The notes: generated by a model from the sequence alone, not told the origin. Positions 22,163 through 34,444 are shown, counted from the first letter of the stretch. The stretch: 64,000 bases of DNA from Phellopilus nigrolimitatus (GCA_021029095.1 JAJOHG010000014.1:62001-126000); one strand, 5' to 3'. Translations and numbers: made by a program.

Positions 22163-22239
22163 AGAGATCAGCTACAATGAGTGAGATGGATAGAAGACGC
22201 GTACGAAAACTGTAGTCAAGGGAGAGGGCGTTCACTCTC

Positions 22240-24070
22240 CGGTGTTTCTTCTATTAACCGAATGGGTAGTGGGCCATTGCTGCGCAACGATTCCCGTTTT
22301 TTTTCTTTTTCTTTTCTTTTCCTTTCCCTCTTCAGTGCATCGACAGGGTGGTACTGTGCTATTTCAGTTCAGACTAGACCCGCCGACCGTCCTCCCTCTT
22401 AACTTGTGGTGTGCAGCAGTGCAAGGAAGAAAACAAGAAGTTAATTTTAGGGGTGGATCGGGCTCATCAAGCTCTACGGCATGGAGTGTAAAAATGCGTC
22501 ATTGGGTGCGAGAACACAGCGATGCGCGCCTGGACGGAGTGCGTCACGACGGCGGATAGAAGCCGAAGGAACGCAAGGCCGAGGAGAGCACGCCTGTCGG
22601 TGCGATGGGCAGCTGCGCCGCGGCGGCGGCGCGCCGTGCTATCCGCGCTGCCCTGCACCGAGAGCAGCCCAAGTCTCGAGCTCGCCGAATATGCTTCCCC
22701 ACGTGAACGCGACGGACATCGAGCGTGCTTGTCTCGCCATGAAGTTGCACGCACATTCGCCGCATGCGACGCATGTAGAGAGCCTCGCGAGCATGTCGAA
22801 CACACTGATGACGAGATCCGGTTCGCGCACCTCGATGGCTCACAGAAGGAAAAGGACGGGAGCTTTCCGAGCTCCGCCTCGGCGAGCTCGTAATGCGCGG
22901 GTGTCTCGGTATTGGGGATGCCATCCCAAGATTGGATTGTGCTGTCTTGTGGAAAGGGCAGAATAGAGATGGCCGAGTAGTTGGAAGAGGATGGCAATGT
23001 CGTTGCGTGTTGGTAAAGGGTCTACAGCGGATTCGGCTGGCTTGAACGAGGGCCGCATGTGTCGGTCCACGCGAGGGCGGAACTGGTCCTCCTGCTTGTG
23101 CTTAATCTTTTCCGCTGCTCGGCAGGGTGCGTGAGTCAAGAGAGATCAAAGCAAGAGCTCGATTTCATGCAACAAATTTAACTTGAACTCCTCAGGCACG
23201 GTTCCCTTCAGGCTCAGCCGCATCTGGAGACGTTGTTGGAGAGTAGTTGGCTCGCGGTGCTCCAAACGGCGCTCAGCTGCGATACCACGTTGTAACAGAA
23301 TAGTGAACGCGTCGCCCTGAACCGCGTTGAAAACCTGCATCTCAAGGTCCTCATTTCGGAAACATTCTACGTGCTCTCCAAAGACGTATTGCGAAATTGC
23401 GCTTCAGTAAGGAAAAGTGTCCACTCTTTAGATGCCAGGTCTTTCCGATCTGTCGTCGGAGGCAGATTCCTCCTCACGAAAGACATGAAGGCTGAATCAT
23501 TGGTAATCGCAACTCCTAAGTTCGGCGCCTGGGGAACCCGGTGGGAGAATGTGATAGGTCGAGAAGCGGCAAACAAGGTGGAGAGTCATGTCGTTTCTGG
23601 GATTCCGCTCGAGCCATTCTAGGACTTGGCGAAGCTCAGCAGAAGAGAGAGGTATCTTGTGCGCGCAACAAAATAGAATGCGAACGCTAGAGTTCGGCGC
23701 TCGCACAGAAGGGATTCGCGACGTGCTGCTGCGAGAGGACGGCATGGCCAAGATTGGCATTCCCACTGAGGAAAAACATATAAGTAGTAGGTTTCCTTTT
23801 CCCCCTTACAGGTAGGGTCATGGGTAGTCGATGGGGCACCCTCTTCAAGTCAACGCCGAGTTCGCTCGCCAAGTTGCCTTTCATCTCGCAGCTGCGCGCA
23901 GGCTTCCTTCACTCCGTACCTCACGGGAAAATCCAACAATAAACCAAATCGAGGCGATCGAGCAAGCCGGGCGAACTTGCAGACTGTTTTGAGATTTAGT
24001 CTTTGAGGCAGCGGACGCAGCAGAGAAGGCTGACGCATTACCTGACGAAGACGCGCTGATGCCACACACA
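22240..24070 (-). pseudogene. Unrecognised decayed coding region
   Basis: 1.8 kb with no clean gene. The minus strand at 23770-23140 holds protein-like pieces in alternating frames, e.g. IPLSSAELRQVLEWLERNPR, PNLGVAITNDSAFMSFVRRN and MQVFNAVQGDAFTILLQRGI, so a frameshifted gene is likely. The style (short helices, an ELRQVLEWL segment) would fit an F-box/LRR-type protein but I cannot name a family. 22470-22970 has open frames on both strands with Arg/Ala-rich composition, typical of GC-rich noise. Confidence 0.3.
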
Positions 24071-24338
24071 GCTTGATGTCGTTGTTGTGCTTTTTCTCGG
24101 ACTTGAAAAGATCGAAGGGGACAGAATGTCAGAATGGTTTGAATTGTTGTGAGTGGGGAGAGGGCAATCGATGTGTCGATCGTTGCCCTCGCCCCCGTAG
24201 AGGAGCAAGAAAAATATAACCAATAGCGTATATGTCAGGGGCAGAGGGATCTGCACCATGCTAGCACGCGGGATTGCACTGCATTTTTTTTCTTGGCTGC
24301 CGAATACGGAGGGCACTACGGCCCGGCGCCCGGCGTCA

Positions 24339-24453
24339 GCTTAGGTAAGATTAGTCACATCGGCCAGTGGACCTTCCGGAGAATTCGGGATCGGCAACGA
24401 CCTTCTCCGCTTAGCTAAGATTAGTCACCACGACTTGGCTAAGGGTTAGTCAC
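24339..24453 (+). repeat. Three 20-bp iterated motifs
   Basis: GCTTAGGTAAGATTAGTCAC at 24339-24358, GCTTAGCTAAGATTAGTCAC at 24409-24428 and a diverged copy at 24434-24453 (CTTGGCTAAGGGTTAGTCAC). The spacing is irregular (70 and 25 bp). The core CTTAGCTAAG is itself palindromic. The rest of 24070-24720 is non-coding as far as I can see, with poly-T near 24620-24640. Confidence 0.8.
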
Positions 24454-24799
24454 GCACACACTACCTCTCGAAAGCATCTTGAACCAAACCAACACCCGCG
24501 TTCAGGCCCCGGCAGTGCCGCTTAGCCAAAATGTCCTCAATTGGGGATGAAATAAAAAATTCGAGGTCCTTTTTGCGCTACAGCAGTTCCACATAATAAT
24601 GACAGTCAGCGATTTTTTGTGTTTTTTTGTTTTTTTTATTTCTGCTCGACTAATTTAGGACAGCGTCCAAATTGAGCCGGTTTCCGATGCCCGAGATCCG
24701 AATTTTTTCCTCCTCACGTTTCGATGTCCGACATATTGTACATGCTGACATCATGTGCAACGATCAGTCTTGTCTTGATTCTTGCACCCGTTGAGGGGC

Positions 24800-25981
24800 T
24801 TGGGCCCGACCGGACTGCTCTGCTCGTTGACTTCGGCCAGTCTTCGCTCTCTCTTTCTGTGCTATCTTTCCGCCATGGCCTTATTTACACCATCACATCG
24901 GTGCACGATCCAAAAATAAATGGCGAACAGATTGACGTGAAGCTCGTAAAGCACTTTGCTAAAACATCACGCGCAAGACAGACGCCTCTAGCGGTCTGCC
25001 CGGCGACGGATATCGTGGACAAGCAAAATTATGCCTCGCACTTGAGCACGCGAAGCGCACGGTGAGCGCATCCCTGGGTACGGCGAGCTGCGCTGTCGAG
25101 TCGCTCAAGGACGGCGTCGACTTCACCGGCTCGATAAACCGCCTGCGCTTTGACACGGAGGTGCGAACAGTATACGATGCAGATTTACGCGCCTCTATCG
25201 ACTTACTCGAGAGCGCGGGTCTCGAGCCGCTGCATGTCGACGAGATGATCTATGTCGGCGGCGGTGCTTCGCTTCCGGGCCTCGACGAGACGTTCTTCGC
25301 GGAGGGTGTTCCGAGAATACGATAACACCATTCACTACTGGTACGGTGATCGGGGGGGGGGGGGGGTATTGGTGAACCAACAATGCTGATTGCGCGCGGC
25401 GCAGGAATGCAGGCGCATCTTCTCGCGGAAATCTCCATGGAGGACGCGCATCTGCACGACTTATTCAAGCGTGTAACAGAGCATGCGGCTGTGCACGCGA
25501 CAGCGAAGACCATTGGCAATATCCTCCCAGAGGCGGAGTCGGACGTTCGGACGTTGAAGGAGGACTGGGCGGCCAGTGGGTCACGGGTGTGCCTCGTGAG
25601 ACACCCCTTCCGTACCGCCGCATCGTGCAGTTCGACTGCGACCTAGGCGAGAGCGCGGAGAAAAAGGTCAGGTTTGAGCTGTGGGAGTTGAACGAGGGTG
25701 TGAAAGTTGAGAAGGTTAAACCGCCCAAGTTCGAGGACGACGGGGCCGAGGAGGAAAAGGAAGAGGAAGAGCTCCGCGAAAAAACGATCACGAAGGAAAC
25801 ACATCTCGGGTTGGTCAGTCTGCTTGCGGAGCATGCGCAAAAGGAAAAGAGTCGCTGGAAGACGCGAGTGGAAGTGCAGTTCGTGGTGGAGAATGCTGGC
25901 GGTGTGATTCTTACTGCCTGGGAGCTTTCAAAAGAATGCAAGGGCGAGTCGACGACGATTGCGCCAGTCCTTCATTCTTGA
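24800..25981 (+). pseudogene. Ssz1-type ribosome-associated Hsp70 fragment
   Basis: Blocks in order match the second half of the fungal Hsp70-like Ssz1 (partner of zuotin in the ribosome-associated complex): GLGPDRTALLVDFGQSSLSL, RHGLIYTITSVHDPKINGEQ, LALEHAKRTVSASLGTASCA, INRLRFDTEVRTVY, HVDEMIYVGGGASLPGLDET, ENTITPFTTGTVIGGG, VKVEKVKPPKFEDD, TKETHLG. At least three frame changes are needed (near 25025, 25305 and 25590), the second beside a run of 15 G. The nucleotide-binding N-terminal lobe is absent, so the copy is 5' truncated. Neighbouring sequence gives no sign of an intact copy. Confidence 0.8.
25352..25366 (+). repeat. G15 homopolymer
   Basis: Fifteen consecutive G inside the Ssz1-like pseudogene, in the codons for its conserved GGG. 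Length change here would by itself shift the frame. Confidence 0.9.
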
Positions 25982-27392
25982 TCTTGTGTAATTAGATGGG
26001 CTCAGAGTACTTTCTACTGTGTTTCTTCTAGACTCTTAGAGCGCCGCAAGTGCTTCCAAAATCTTGCTTGAAATATCGGTCGGTTCGGCATCCATGTGCT
26101 CTACATCCGCGCAGCACTTCCCATTGAAGTCTCTTCCTTCCTCTCATATGTGCAAGTCCTCGTACCCAGGTGTTCTACACTCGATTTATTGCCTTTAAAT
26201 TTCATCCCTTCTACCAATCCATTTATTTTTGCTCTCGTCCACGTGACCACATTATGTCACGATAACGGGATGACGCGCTGGCTTTGCCCCCCCCCCCCCC
26301 CCCCCCCCCCCCAACACGCCAACATCGTCGCCCACGTCGACGAAACACCACATGACGGGCCCGTAAATGCTATCTTTAGATTGCAGGTATACGCTATTAA
26401 CAGTATCACCAGTTGCACTTCGTATAATCAGAATAATGATGCACTCCTCACCAAGTACATTGCAGTGCACAATCCTGCGAAGGCCGAATCGAACGCGCGG
26501 AAGTCTGCTGCTCGAAAAACGATGAACACTTCACAGAAGACAGAGCCCGATGTAGGAAGCGTAGAGAATGAGAGCGCGAGAGACTCTGTCGAGATGCTGA
26601 GCGGCCCGAGTATCTTGCATTTCTTCGGCGCGAAAAGCCCTGACAGCTCGTTGATTTTTTGCCCAGACCCGATTCAAAAGCATCTCATTCTGACGAATTC
26701 AAAGCCACACTTAAAAATCTTTTTTTGCACCTAAACACTGCACAGCAGAGCCGGATATTCGAAGCGCTCGAGCTAGGTGTGCAATAACAAAATGAAGTAG
26801 TAGAATCCTTGAAGGTCATCCAGCGCTCTACCGGACTAGATAAGTCTTCGTCATGGATGGCGGAGGAGGATGCTGTGCTTTCGCGCGGGGAGGATAATCA
26901 AGATATGAGGGCAATCATCGAGAAGAGAGGTCAGTTCGCCATAAAGCAAAGACTGATTGAGTTCGTAGGCATGGCTGTCAGCGCGTACTTTCAGGCCATC
27001 GGCACGGCGCGTCGCTTCCATAGACGTGTGAGCTCCTGTTTTACTCCCATCTCACTGCCCAATTAAATGATAAGTTGTACCTCGACGCGAAGAAAATGAC
27101 GTCTTCAAGGAAGAGCGCGAGTTAGCATATAGGTCCTTCGACTACGCCGCTGCTCTTCTTGAGATCCTTCCCATCACTGCCCTGTTCTTCTCCATTTCCA
27201 ATTGCATGGGCGGCGTCTCGTGGGCACACGGTATGTTCCAAAGCCGTCTTCTTTCGGCACATCTGAGTCTTGGTTTATGATCGCGGCGCAGACCTAGCCA
27301 GCACACCTTTGCCTCGAGCCCATGATACCTATATCCTCCGCTGATTTGAGCTCAAGTCCACAGCCATGGCAAGCAGTTGGAAAAACGGGGAT
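25982..27392 (+). pseudogene. Unassigned decayed exons, with a possible EI24-like membrane fragment
   Basis: 26490-26730 reads as protein (RDSVEMLSGPSILHFFGAKS, SSLIFCPDPIQKHLILTNSK). 26815-27020 reads STGLDKSSSWMAEEDAVLSR and RLIEFVGMAVSAYFQAIGTA. I do not recognise either family. After an intron-like gap, 27090-27230 reads FKEERELAYRSFDYAAALLE and LPITALFFSISNCMGGVSWAH, which resembles the helical hairpin of EI24-type integral membrane proteins. The pieces are in different frames with stops between. The region also holds a C26 run. 27240-27392 shows nothing. Confidence 0.3.
26287..26312 (+). repeat. C26 homopolymer
   Basis: Twenty-six consecutive C. The complementary strand could form a G-quadruplex. 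The exact length in the genome may differ because such runs are error-prone in sequencing. Confidence 0.9.
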
Positions 27393-27603
27393 AGGAAGAC
27401 AATTTAATCGAGCGGACTATCTATATAGCTTATGATAGAAAACTTGAATCGGAACGTACAGAAATAACATAAGAGGAAAAACGATTTTGTCTTCATAATA
27501 GAGGCGAGCATGAACAGAGAAAGGAAACAGTCGGCGCTTACGAGCGGCTCTTCCTTGTCGCCTTCGTCAATGGCGGCGAGTTCAAGCGGGACACCTTCCC
27601 AGC
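27393..27603 (-). repeat. Detached copy of the ISWI 3' end (left flank of repeat copy C)
   Basis: Matches 29573-29803, which is the 3' end and downstream region of the ISWI pseudogene. The minus strand reads EGWEGVPLELAAIDEGDKEE PLVSADCF before the stop. The two copies bracket composite-repeat copy C as direct repeats of about 200-230 bp, roughly 80-85% alike by eye. Confidence 0.75.
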
Positions 27604-29572
27604 CTTCGTGTTTGCTGTTGCTGCTGCAGCCGCTGAGGCATGATCCTGACAGCTGGATAGATAATTTACGGATCTGTACGCTAAAAGCATGAAGAAAAAG
27701 AAACAACTTACGGATAGACAAGAGACACGGGGTGTAGTCGAGAAGCCGAGAGGTCGAGACGAAGACGAAGTTAGAAGATCGACATGACGAGGACGACGCG
27801 CAAGGCTGTCCTCGGGCTGTGCCGGACAGCGATCAAGACGACATTCAGTCGATCGTCTTCACGTCAGCGTGCCAGGTTCGACAGCACAGCGCAAGGTTAG
27901 TACAGACTTCTGTTCTATTATACAAAAATGTCTCTAAATTTTACTTTCAGACTCTTTTGCGCTCAGCACCGCGGTGCCGCTCGGCTCAGCAGGTCGCATA
28001 GCTCCTCTAAGGCGTTCGGCCGCTTTCCCTACCTCAGCTCCACGCACATGTGTATAACCTCCTCTCGCCCTTAACCACGCGCGCCATCCTGCAGAAGCTG
28101 TACCACCGCCTCCTTGGCACTGTCATAGTCCCCCCATACACAACCGCTGACCACCTTCATGTACACATCAGCGTGCTCACTGCGCTCAGCATGAACGACG
28201 AAGCCGCTGCACTACTCGACTCGGAGGAGGGACACGCTGTCGACATTTGATGCGCAGACACTCATGATGAATTCACCTGGTGTATGTGAGTTCTTCTTTC
28301 CTGAGATGCGAAGGCCTTTACTTTCAAATTGTTGACGCGACGGCATCCAGCTAGGCTGGCTCTCGACGTTCCTGCGCATCTATATCCGCGTCTTCCTGCT
28401 CGCAAGCGACATTGACGAGTCCATCGAGGAGAAGCACCGAAGGTCGTAGACATCCCCGGGGATAAGATCCTCTGAAGGAGCGTATCCACGTGCGCAAATA
28501 GGCTGAGCTCAGTGAGATGCGCACCGTGACTCTTCCGTACGTGAAAAGATCTAATGTTTAATAATGAATGCGACTTAGCTGACTGCGGACGAGCGCACGC
28601 TCTTCGACTACGTCTCTGCGCTGTGCGACTGGCTCGGGCTGTATCATGACCACTCGCTCCCGCAGCCGGAGGCCGTGCTCGCGGAGGTGAACAGGCAGCT
28701 GGAGACGCTGCACGGAAACATCACGAAGGGCTCGCCGAAGGCAAACGAGTCGCTGTCGCCGCCGACGAACGGCCAGAAGCGGCACGCTGAGGAGCCGCCC
28801 GCGGTGCGCGACCCACCAGAGGGTGTTCCCGAGTTTTTCAACTGTATGGATTCTCTTCCGATATCTCTTCGCTTTCTTGCTGGGGTGAAATGGGGTGAAA
28901 ACTGATGCATTTTGTTCTGTGGAACAGCTATGGCCGCCCGGTTCAAGGAAGTTTCTGGCGAGGTCCGGCTTCCGTGGGAGGCATTGCATATTTCCACCTT
29001 GACGCAGGAGGTACGAAGCGCTATCGTTTCTGTATCCGCTACTGAAGTCTTTGTATTTTTTCATTATTACTTAGGCTGCGCTGATGTTCGCGCCAGCGTC
29101 AGTGCGATTCAAGGCACCGGCCGTCGTGAAGGTGAACAAGTTCGGCTGGGTGCGTGTCTGCTTTGCTTAAATTCGCGCGGGCATCTTTAGACTGATTCGC
29201 GTCCTTTTCATTATCTTCTCCGCAGCTCACAGTGAGTCTGCGCACGCTCCTGGAGAAGGAAAGTGTAGACCTGAAGAATTTGGCGAGTTCCTTGGCAAGG
29301 ACCGGCACATAGGTCAGCACGAGTGAGGGGCGCTGCGCGTTCGTCGACGAGTGCAGGCACATACAGGAATTCGTAAAGGTGCGCTGCACTGTAATACTAT
29401 TCCCTTTTCTACTTACTGACATGGTGATACTCTGCGAGGTAGTTCTAGCATTACTCTCTCATGAAGTCACAAAGGACCTCGGGAGCGCGCAAAGTACATC
29501 TAGAGAAGTGAAAAAACCATTGTATTCGAGGTCCTTCGCATCTACGTCCTCCACTGACGACAAGCGGTGGGC
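27604..29572 (+). repeat. Composite kinase/MDM20 repeat, copy C
   Basis: Lacks the kinase part. Starts at the GTT/GCT tract (27613-27635), continues with the linker (TACGCTAAAAGCATGAAG), the hairpin at 27805-27830 and then the MDM20 fragment. It is bracketed by two copies of the ISWI 3' end, so it lies inside a duplicated piece of that locus. Confidence 0.75.
27950..29375 (+). pseudogene. NatB auxiliary subunit MDM20/NAA25 fragment, copy C
   Basis: 28050-28245 encodes TRAILQKLYHRLLGTV, HVHISVLTALSMND and AALLDSEEGHAV, the TPR-like N-terminal part. It then jumps directly to TFDAQTLMMNSP and the C-terminal part: FLRIYIRVFLLASD (28375), LTADERTLFDYVSAL (28580), LPQPEAVLAEVNRQLETLHG, SLSPPTNGQKRHAEEPPAV, AARFKEVSGEVRLPWEALHI (28930), RFKAPAVVKVNKFG (29110) and LASSLAR / AFVDECRHIQEFVK (29270-29375). 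The middle of the protein is deleted at about 28245. Introns remain. Frames change, so it is not functional. This copy links the pieces seen separately in copies A and D into one gene. Confidence 0.65.
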
Positions 29573-29803
29573 GGTTGGAAGGACGGATATAAGAGGACTA
29601 TGTAGCTTATGATAGAAACATGGTTTGGGCTGTACAGAAATAATATAAGAGAATTCAACGACCCTATGTAAGTATTCTTCATAACAGAGTGAGTATGAAC
29701 AGGAAAAGGAGAAACCCGCAAGGAAACACTCGGCGCTTACGAGCGGCTCTTCTTTGACGTCTTCGTGAATGGCGGCGAGTTCGAGCGGGACGCCTTCCCA
29801 GCC
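29573..29803 (-). repeat. ISWI 3' end, right copy of the direct repeat
   Basis: Counterpart of 27393-27603; includes the last codons of the ISWI pseudogene (WEGVPLELAAIHEDVKEEPL) and its 3' flank. Confidence 0.75.
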
Positions 29804-32800
29804 TGTAGTGCCGTCTGCAGCGTGCTTCTTCCCGCGCGCCCTACCCTTCGCCTTTGCCTCCTCCTGCTATTCCCTCTCTGCCTCCTTCTCAATCAGTCCG
29901 AGCGGCGTCTTGCATCGGCACTGCAGCTCCTGCGCTGTGCGGGCTCTTGAAGATTCAGTCAAACAGAAACAAGGGGAGTTCAATGATGTCCTTCTTGATG
30001 TGCTCGTATACATCGTCCGCTTTCGATCCGTCCTGATGAGTCGACATAGCAGACACTGGTCCTCCTCCTCGCCGTAGATCTTCCCTTCGACGTCCGGTAG
30101 TTCAACTCGAGCTCTTCCATCGGGTACAACACACCCTGGGCCTTCTTTACCAGCATGTTCTCGAGTGCGTTCTGCTTGTTCCGCTTCTCTTTGCCTTCTG
30201 ATATTTGCTGTACGATACGCTCGAACTCTACTCAAAGAATAAGAGATAAGGAAGTTGAATGCAGCATTCTTTTCGGCCAACATACCTGATAGCGATTCCC
30301 AGTTCTCCTGGAAGATGTGGTTGTATTCAATTACATACCGCGCAGTCTTGTCCCCAATCTCGCTTGCTAGTACTTCGAAATCCTCCATCCTAGCGATACC
30401 TACGTTAGCTTTTACAAGTAGGAGAATGTAGGGGAATGACTCACCAGCCGTGCGTTTCCAACGCGCGAACGAACTGCTGGAAGTCACGCCGACTCCAGTT
30501 TTCGAAGCCCTGGCTGATTGGCTCGTCCTTCTCTGCCACTTCCTCTTCAGTCAGCGGCTCAGCTTCGTCAATCCTCTTTTGCTCCGCATCTCGCTCCGCC
30601 TCCAACTCTTCGGGCGTCACGTTTGTTCCCTGTGCATCAGTACAGCTACCGGAACTCCATGCTCTTTATATCGGACAGATCTCGCATTAGTCAAGGACCA
30701 AAGGCATCGAGAGGAATAGCATACTCCGTAAACATTATATTTCTGTTCCTGGAGAGCCTGCAACCGCTCAGGGAAAAACTGGAATTCTTGCCTGTTGAAG
30801 ACGATGAATATGAATGAGCAAAGGACACGATTCTTGAAAGTCAGTCGTTACGAACAAGTTGATTTGCTTCGGCGCACGAGGAACTCGAGGCGCCTTTTCG
30901 GTCTTTGACGGACCAACGCGCATCGTTTCCTTGTAATACGCATCCACGGAATAGTTCATTTTGCGTTCGCGTTTCGATAGCGAGAAGAGGTCTAAAGCTT
31001 AGTTTCTGACGCTGTAAATCATCATAACCAGACTCAGATAAATATCTACGGGGAAGCAGCAAAGTAGAAAACGCACGTTCTTGCCATCCTCGCCCTCCCA
31101 TTGCATCACGGAGTCGGACTTGAAGTTATTGAGGTCACCAAAATTCAGGCTCTCGTACTTGCTGTTCGACTCGGCGGCTCTCTCTTCTCCGCGCTGATTG
31201 ATCTTGTCAATGTCATCATCGACTGTCAACCTAATGTATTCGTTAATTACTGCGAGAGGACTTAGTACCGAGAGTTACTTGCGTCTCGGTCGAGTTGATG
31301 ATGTTCTCTGCACCGGTGGTGATCATTTCAAGCAATTTATCCTTGTTCGCACTTCAGAAATAAAATAGATAAGATGAAAGAGACTAACTCACCCTTATTG
31401 AGCTGCGTCCGCCCCTGCTGAATAACGAGCTGGTCAAGGCGGAGCTTTTGTGCCGCACGTTCAAGCATACGCTCCTCCACGCTGTTTTCCGTGATGAAGC
31501 GAAACACGTAGACTTGCTTCGTCTGGCCAATACAGTGCGCACGATCCATTGCTTGCAGATCAGCTTGCGGATTCCTTGTGAAGTGCGACGTGAGAATCCA
31601 AGTATATAGATGAGAAATCTTCGAAACTAAATACCAATCACTGTCGTACAGAATGACGACATCCGCCGTCGTCAAGTTGGTACCCAGACCGCCTACACGC
31701 GTCGTGAGCAAGAGGATGAACTTCTCGCTCCCAGGCTTGTTGTATTCGTCGATCGAGGCGATACGGTCTTCGTGTGCAGTACTATTGTCGATACGACAGT
31801 ACTCTGAGAACAAAGAAGGGTATATGAGCAATCCAATATCTGCGTAGAGTCAGGGATGCCACGCACTATATCCCCTAAACAAACAGTAGTCCTCAAGAAT
31901 GTCCAAGACACGGCTCATTTGACTGGAAATGAGCGCGCGCGAGCCTTTCTCCTTCATCGACTTCAACAGCTTGTCGAGAATGACCATCTTGCCGGCGTTT
32001 TCGATGATGTGCTCATCAGTGGTATACGGAGGGCCGGATTCCTGGTACACGATATTAGAATAAAGAGGCGAACTATATTCCTGCGTGACTTACGGCGCCG
32101 TCGAATAGGTAAGGATGACAACAGACTTTCGCGGAACTTCATGAGTGTTACGGATAGGTTTATGAGCAGAGAATTTACCTTTACGAAGCTGGAAAACCAG
32201 TATGAGTGCTATTTTCACAAATTGAATAGATTCGCCAACTCACCTGCCTCACAATGTTCATCAAGCGGGTCTTGCCTTCCTTCTTCCCGGTCAACCCTGC
32301 AAGAGAATCAGTCAGAAGATTTCGGGGCGCTGACATTAAGTGTGCCTACCGTTGACAGCGTCAACATCCTTTCAAAAAAAAGTACGGATTTGTACCACCT
32401 GCGCTGCATCTCCGTGAGACCGATATAGATGTTGGTTTCCTTCTCTATTCCAAGTAATGAGCTACGAGGAAGACAATGCATCAAGATCTACTCACATGGA
32501 AGAAGGTTCTTCTCTATGTCCGATTTGACACGCCGCAGCAAGAATGGCCGCAAAATCTTATGTAAAGCTTCAACAACTTTTTTTTTCGCCTCATCGTCAT
32601 CGGGTGCCCCGGTGTCGTCTTTGTGCAAGAAGCTGTCTAAGTCCGAGTAATCCGAGAATTCGGGACGAATAAAGTTGAGCAGCGCAAAGAGTTCCTTCAG
32701 TAAATTTGAAGTGGTCTGCATGTGATGAGCAGACAGCACGACTCGTCCAAGCGCGCACAATCTGCGAGAGGATCGAATGCACGTCCTTGATGCGGTGTGC

Positions 32801-33815
32801 CTCGTCAATGATGATGTACGCGAACGAAAGCTTTTTGAGCGCAGTCTTCTCGATCAAGCAAATTTCGTACGTCGTGACGCAAACCTCAAAGTCCTGTGGG
32901 ATAAGCTGCTTTTGAATAGTCTGCTGCCGCTCGTCCTTCGAACCGCCGAGGATCGCGATGCGGAAGTCCGGCGCCCATCTCTCGAATTCACGTGCCCAGT
33001 TCTGTAACGTGGACTTCGGCACGACAACCAGATGAGGCCCGTTGATATCCCGGTAATGCTTGAGATACACGAGGAAGGCGATAGTTCGTAATGTCTTCCT
33101 AAGACCCATCTCGTCCGCAAGGACGCCATCGAGGCATTGTGATGAAACGAGACCATCCATTTCAACCCCTGGACCTGACAGAAACGCATCAAGCCGTTGA
33201 TGACTGAAACAACTCAGCACAGAATATAAGAGACATATTCGACCACTTACAGCTCGGTTATCCTTCGAATACGAACGGCCGATCATCTCCATCTATCGCG
33301 CATTCTCCGTCCCGCAGCAATTCCTCAACTTTCTCCCTCTCAGACTTCCGCCTTCTCGTATTGTTGTCACTGATGCGCAGATTTGAGATTTACAAAGCTC
33401 ACGACATCACGATTTCTGCGATAAACCACTCACACCGGCTTTTTCCTTCCGCGCCCCTTCGGGTTTGGCTGCGCATCGACCTTGGCAGCGTACTCCGGAT
33501 CGTGGACACGCTATTGCACCCATGAGATTTGGCGAGAAACGTCAAAGGACAAACGAACCTTCATACCCACAAAATACTTTGGAAGATCCGTCTTTCCGAC
33601 CTTGATTGACGTCTTCTGCCTGATAGCAGATGAGGGTTCGGTTTTGATTTTGACCTTTGTCTTGGAAGAGCCTGCATCGTTAGACTTACGCTTCGAAGAT
33701 GACAGGCTTCGCGTCGGCCTCGCACTTTGGCTTTCTCGAACGCGGCTTTGACGGCGGTTTCGACGCTTCTTCCTCGCATTCATGCAGAAGTGTGTCATCG
33801 ATGCGTACACTGAGT
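29640..33815 (-). pseudogene. ISWI-type SNF2 chromatin-remodelling ATPase, decayed
   Basis: All ISWI regions are present in order on the minus strand. N-terminal basic region 33810-33470. ATPase lobe 1 at 33290-32500 (LADEMGL.KTLRTIAF, GPHLVVVPKSTLQNWAREFE, CVTTYEICLIEK, IIIDEAHRIKD). Lobe 2 at 31840-31400 ([47 protein letters not shown]). HAND at 30990-30850 (KMNYSVDAYYKETMR), SLIDE near 30400-30240 and the C-terminus to 29740. Introns are kept. Defects: the Walker A glycine is Arg (GLRKT); the frame shifts before lobe 1 (GLKWMVS against LDGVLADEMG); the LITGTPLQNN motif is out of frame near 32720. ISWI slides nucleosomes; this copy cannot. Confidence 0.85.
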
Positions 33816-33829
33816 CCCGGTCAGGTTAA

Positions 33830-34440
33830 GAATATCATTGACATATTTATCACGCACCTGTCCCCGATACATCCGCACACCTGCATCTTTCGGCCAATAT
33901 CTAGCCAGCTATCCAAGGCGAAGTTGACACCCTCCACGCAGTTCAAGGAAAGAATAAAACCAGTGTGGTATCCGCGGGCGAAGGTGTCAACAAACTCGCC
34001 TGCATGTTGGACGAGCTTGTTAGGCTTGCATGACGACTGCGCAAGGAGAGTCGGACTCGTCAGGAAGGACTTGTAATGCAGAAACTGGTGGCACTGCGCG
34101 ACGTCCCGCGGAAAGAAGCTTAGGAGAGTGTTTTCGAGTTGGACGGAGCGGATCTGAAAGATTGCACACCAGAACTTGGGTGCGCGCCGAGGTAGATGTA
34201 ATAAACCGAGAATAGATCCATATCCTCGACGCGCCACATTCCGAAGTTTCAATATGGCATGTTGATACCAGGAAGTCCGTTCGCGCTGAAAGTAAAAGGT
34301 AAAAGACGAGACAGTGTCGATGGGAGTCCTCCGACGTTCCACACGGTCGTCTCCTCGGTGAATAAGGCCATACCACGGTGGATTCTCCGGCTCGCAATTG
34401 CGCCGGTATCGGTGTTCAAGGGTTGCACAGAATGCGGGGG
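33830..34440 (-). pseudogene. JmjC (KDM4/Rph1-like) histone demethylase fragment 1
   Basis: Minus strand 34180-33840 reads SVQLENTLLSFFPRDVAQCH, QFLHYKSFLTSPTLLAQSSC, HAGEFVDTFARGYHTGFILS, LNCVEGVNFALDSWLDIGRK, the second half of a KDM4-type JmjC domain. Upstream, around 34390-34200, TTVWNV, TVSSFTF and WRVEDMDLF give the first half in other frames. The iron-binding HxE motif has become RxE (WRVED), and the frame breaks between the halves. KDM4 enzymes demethylate H3K9/K36; this fragment lacks the JmjN and zinc-finger parts and cannot act. A second fragment of the same gene lies at 43.7-44.0 kb. Confidence 0.75.
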
Positions 34441-34444
34441 TATA

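Noticed and set aside
22467..22997. Overlapping open frames on both strands, 120-176 codons
   Set aside because: Mutually overlapping, Arg/Ser/Ala-rich, no motifs or splice support; typical of GC-rich noise.
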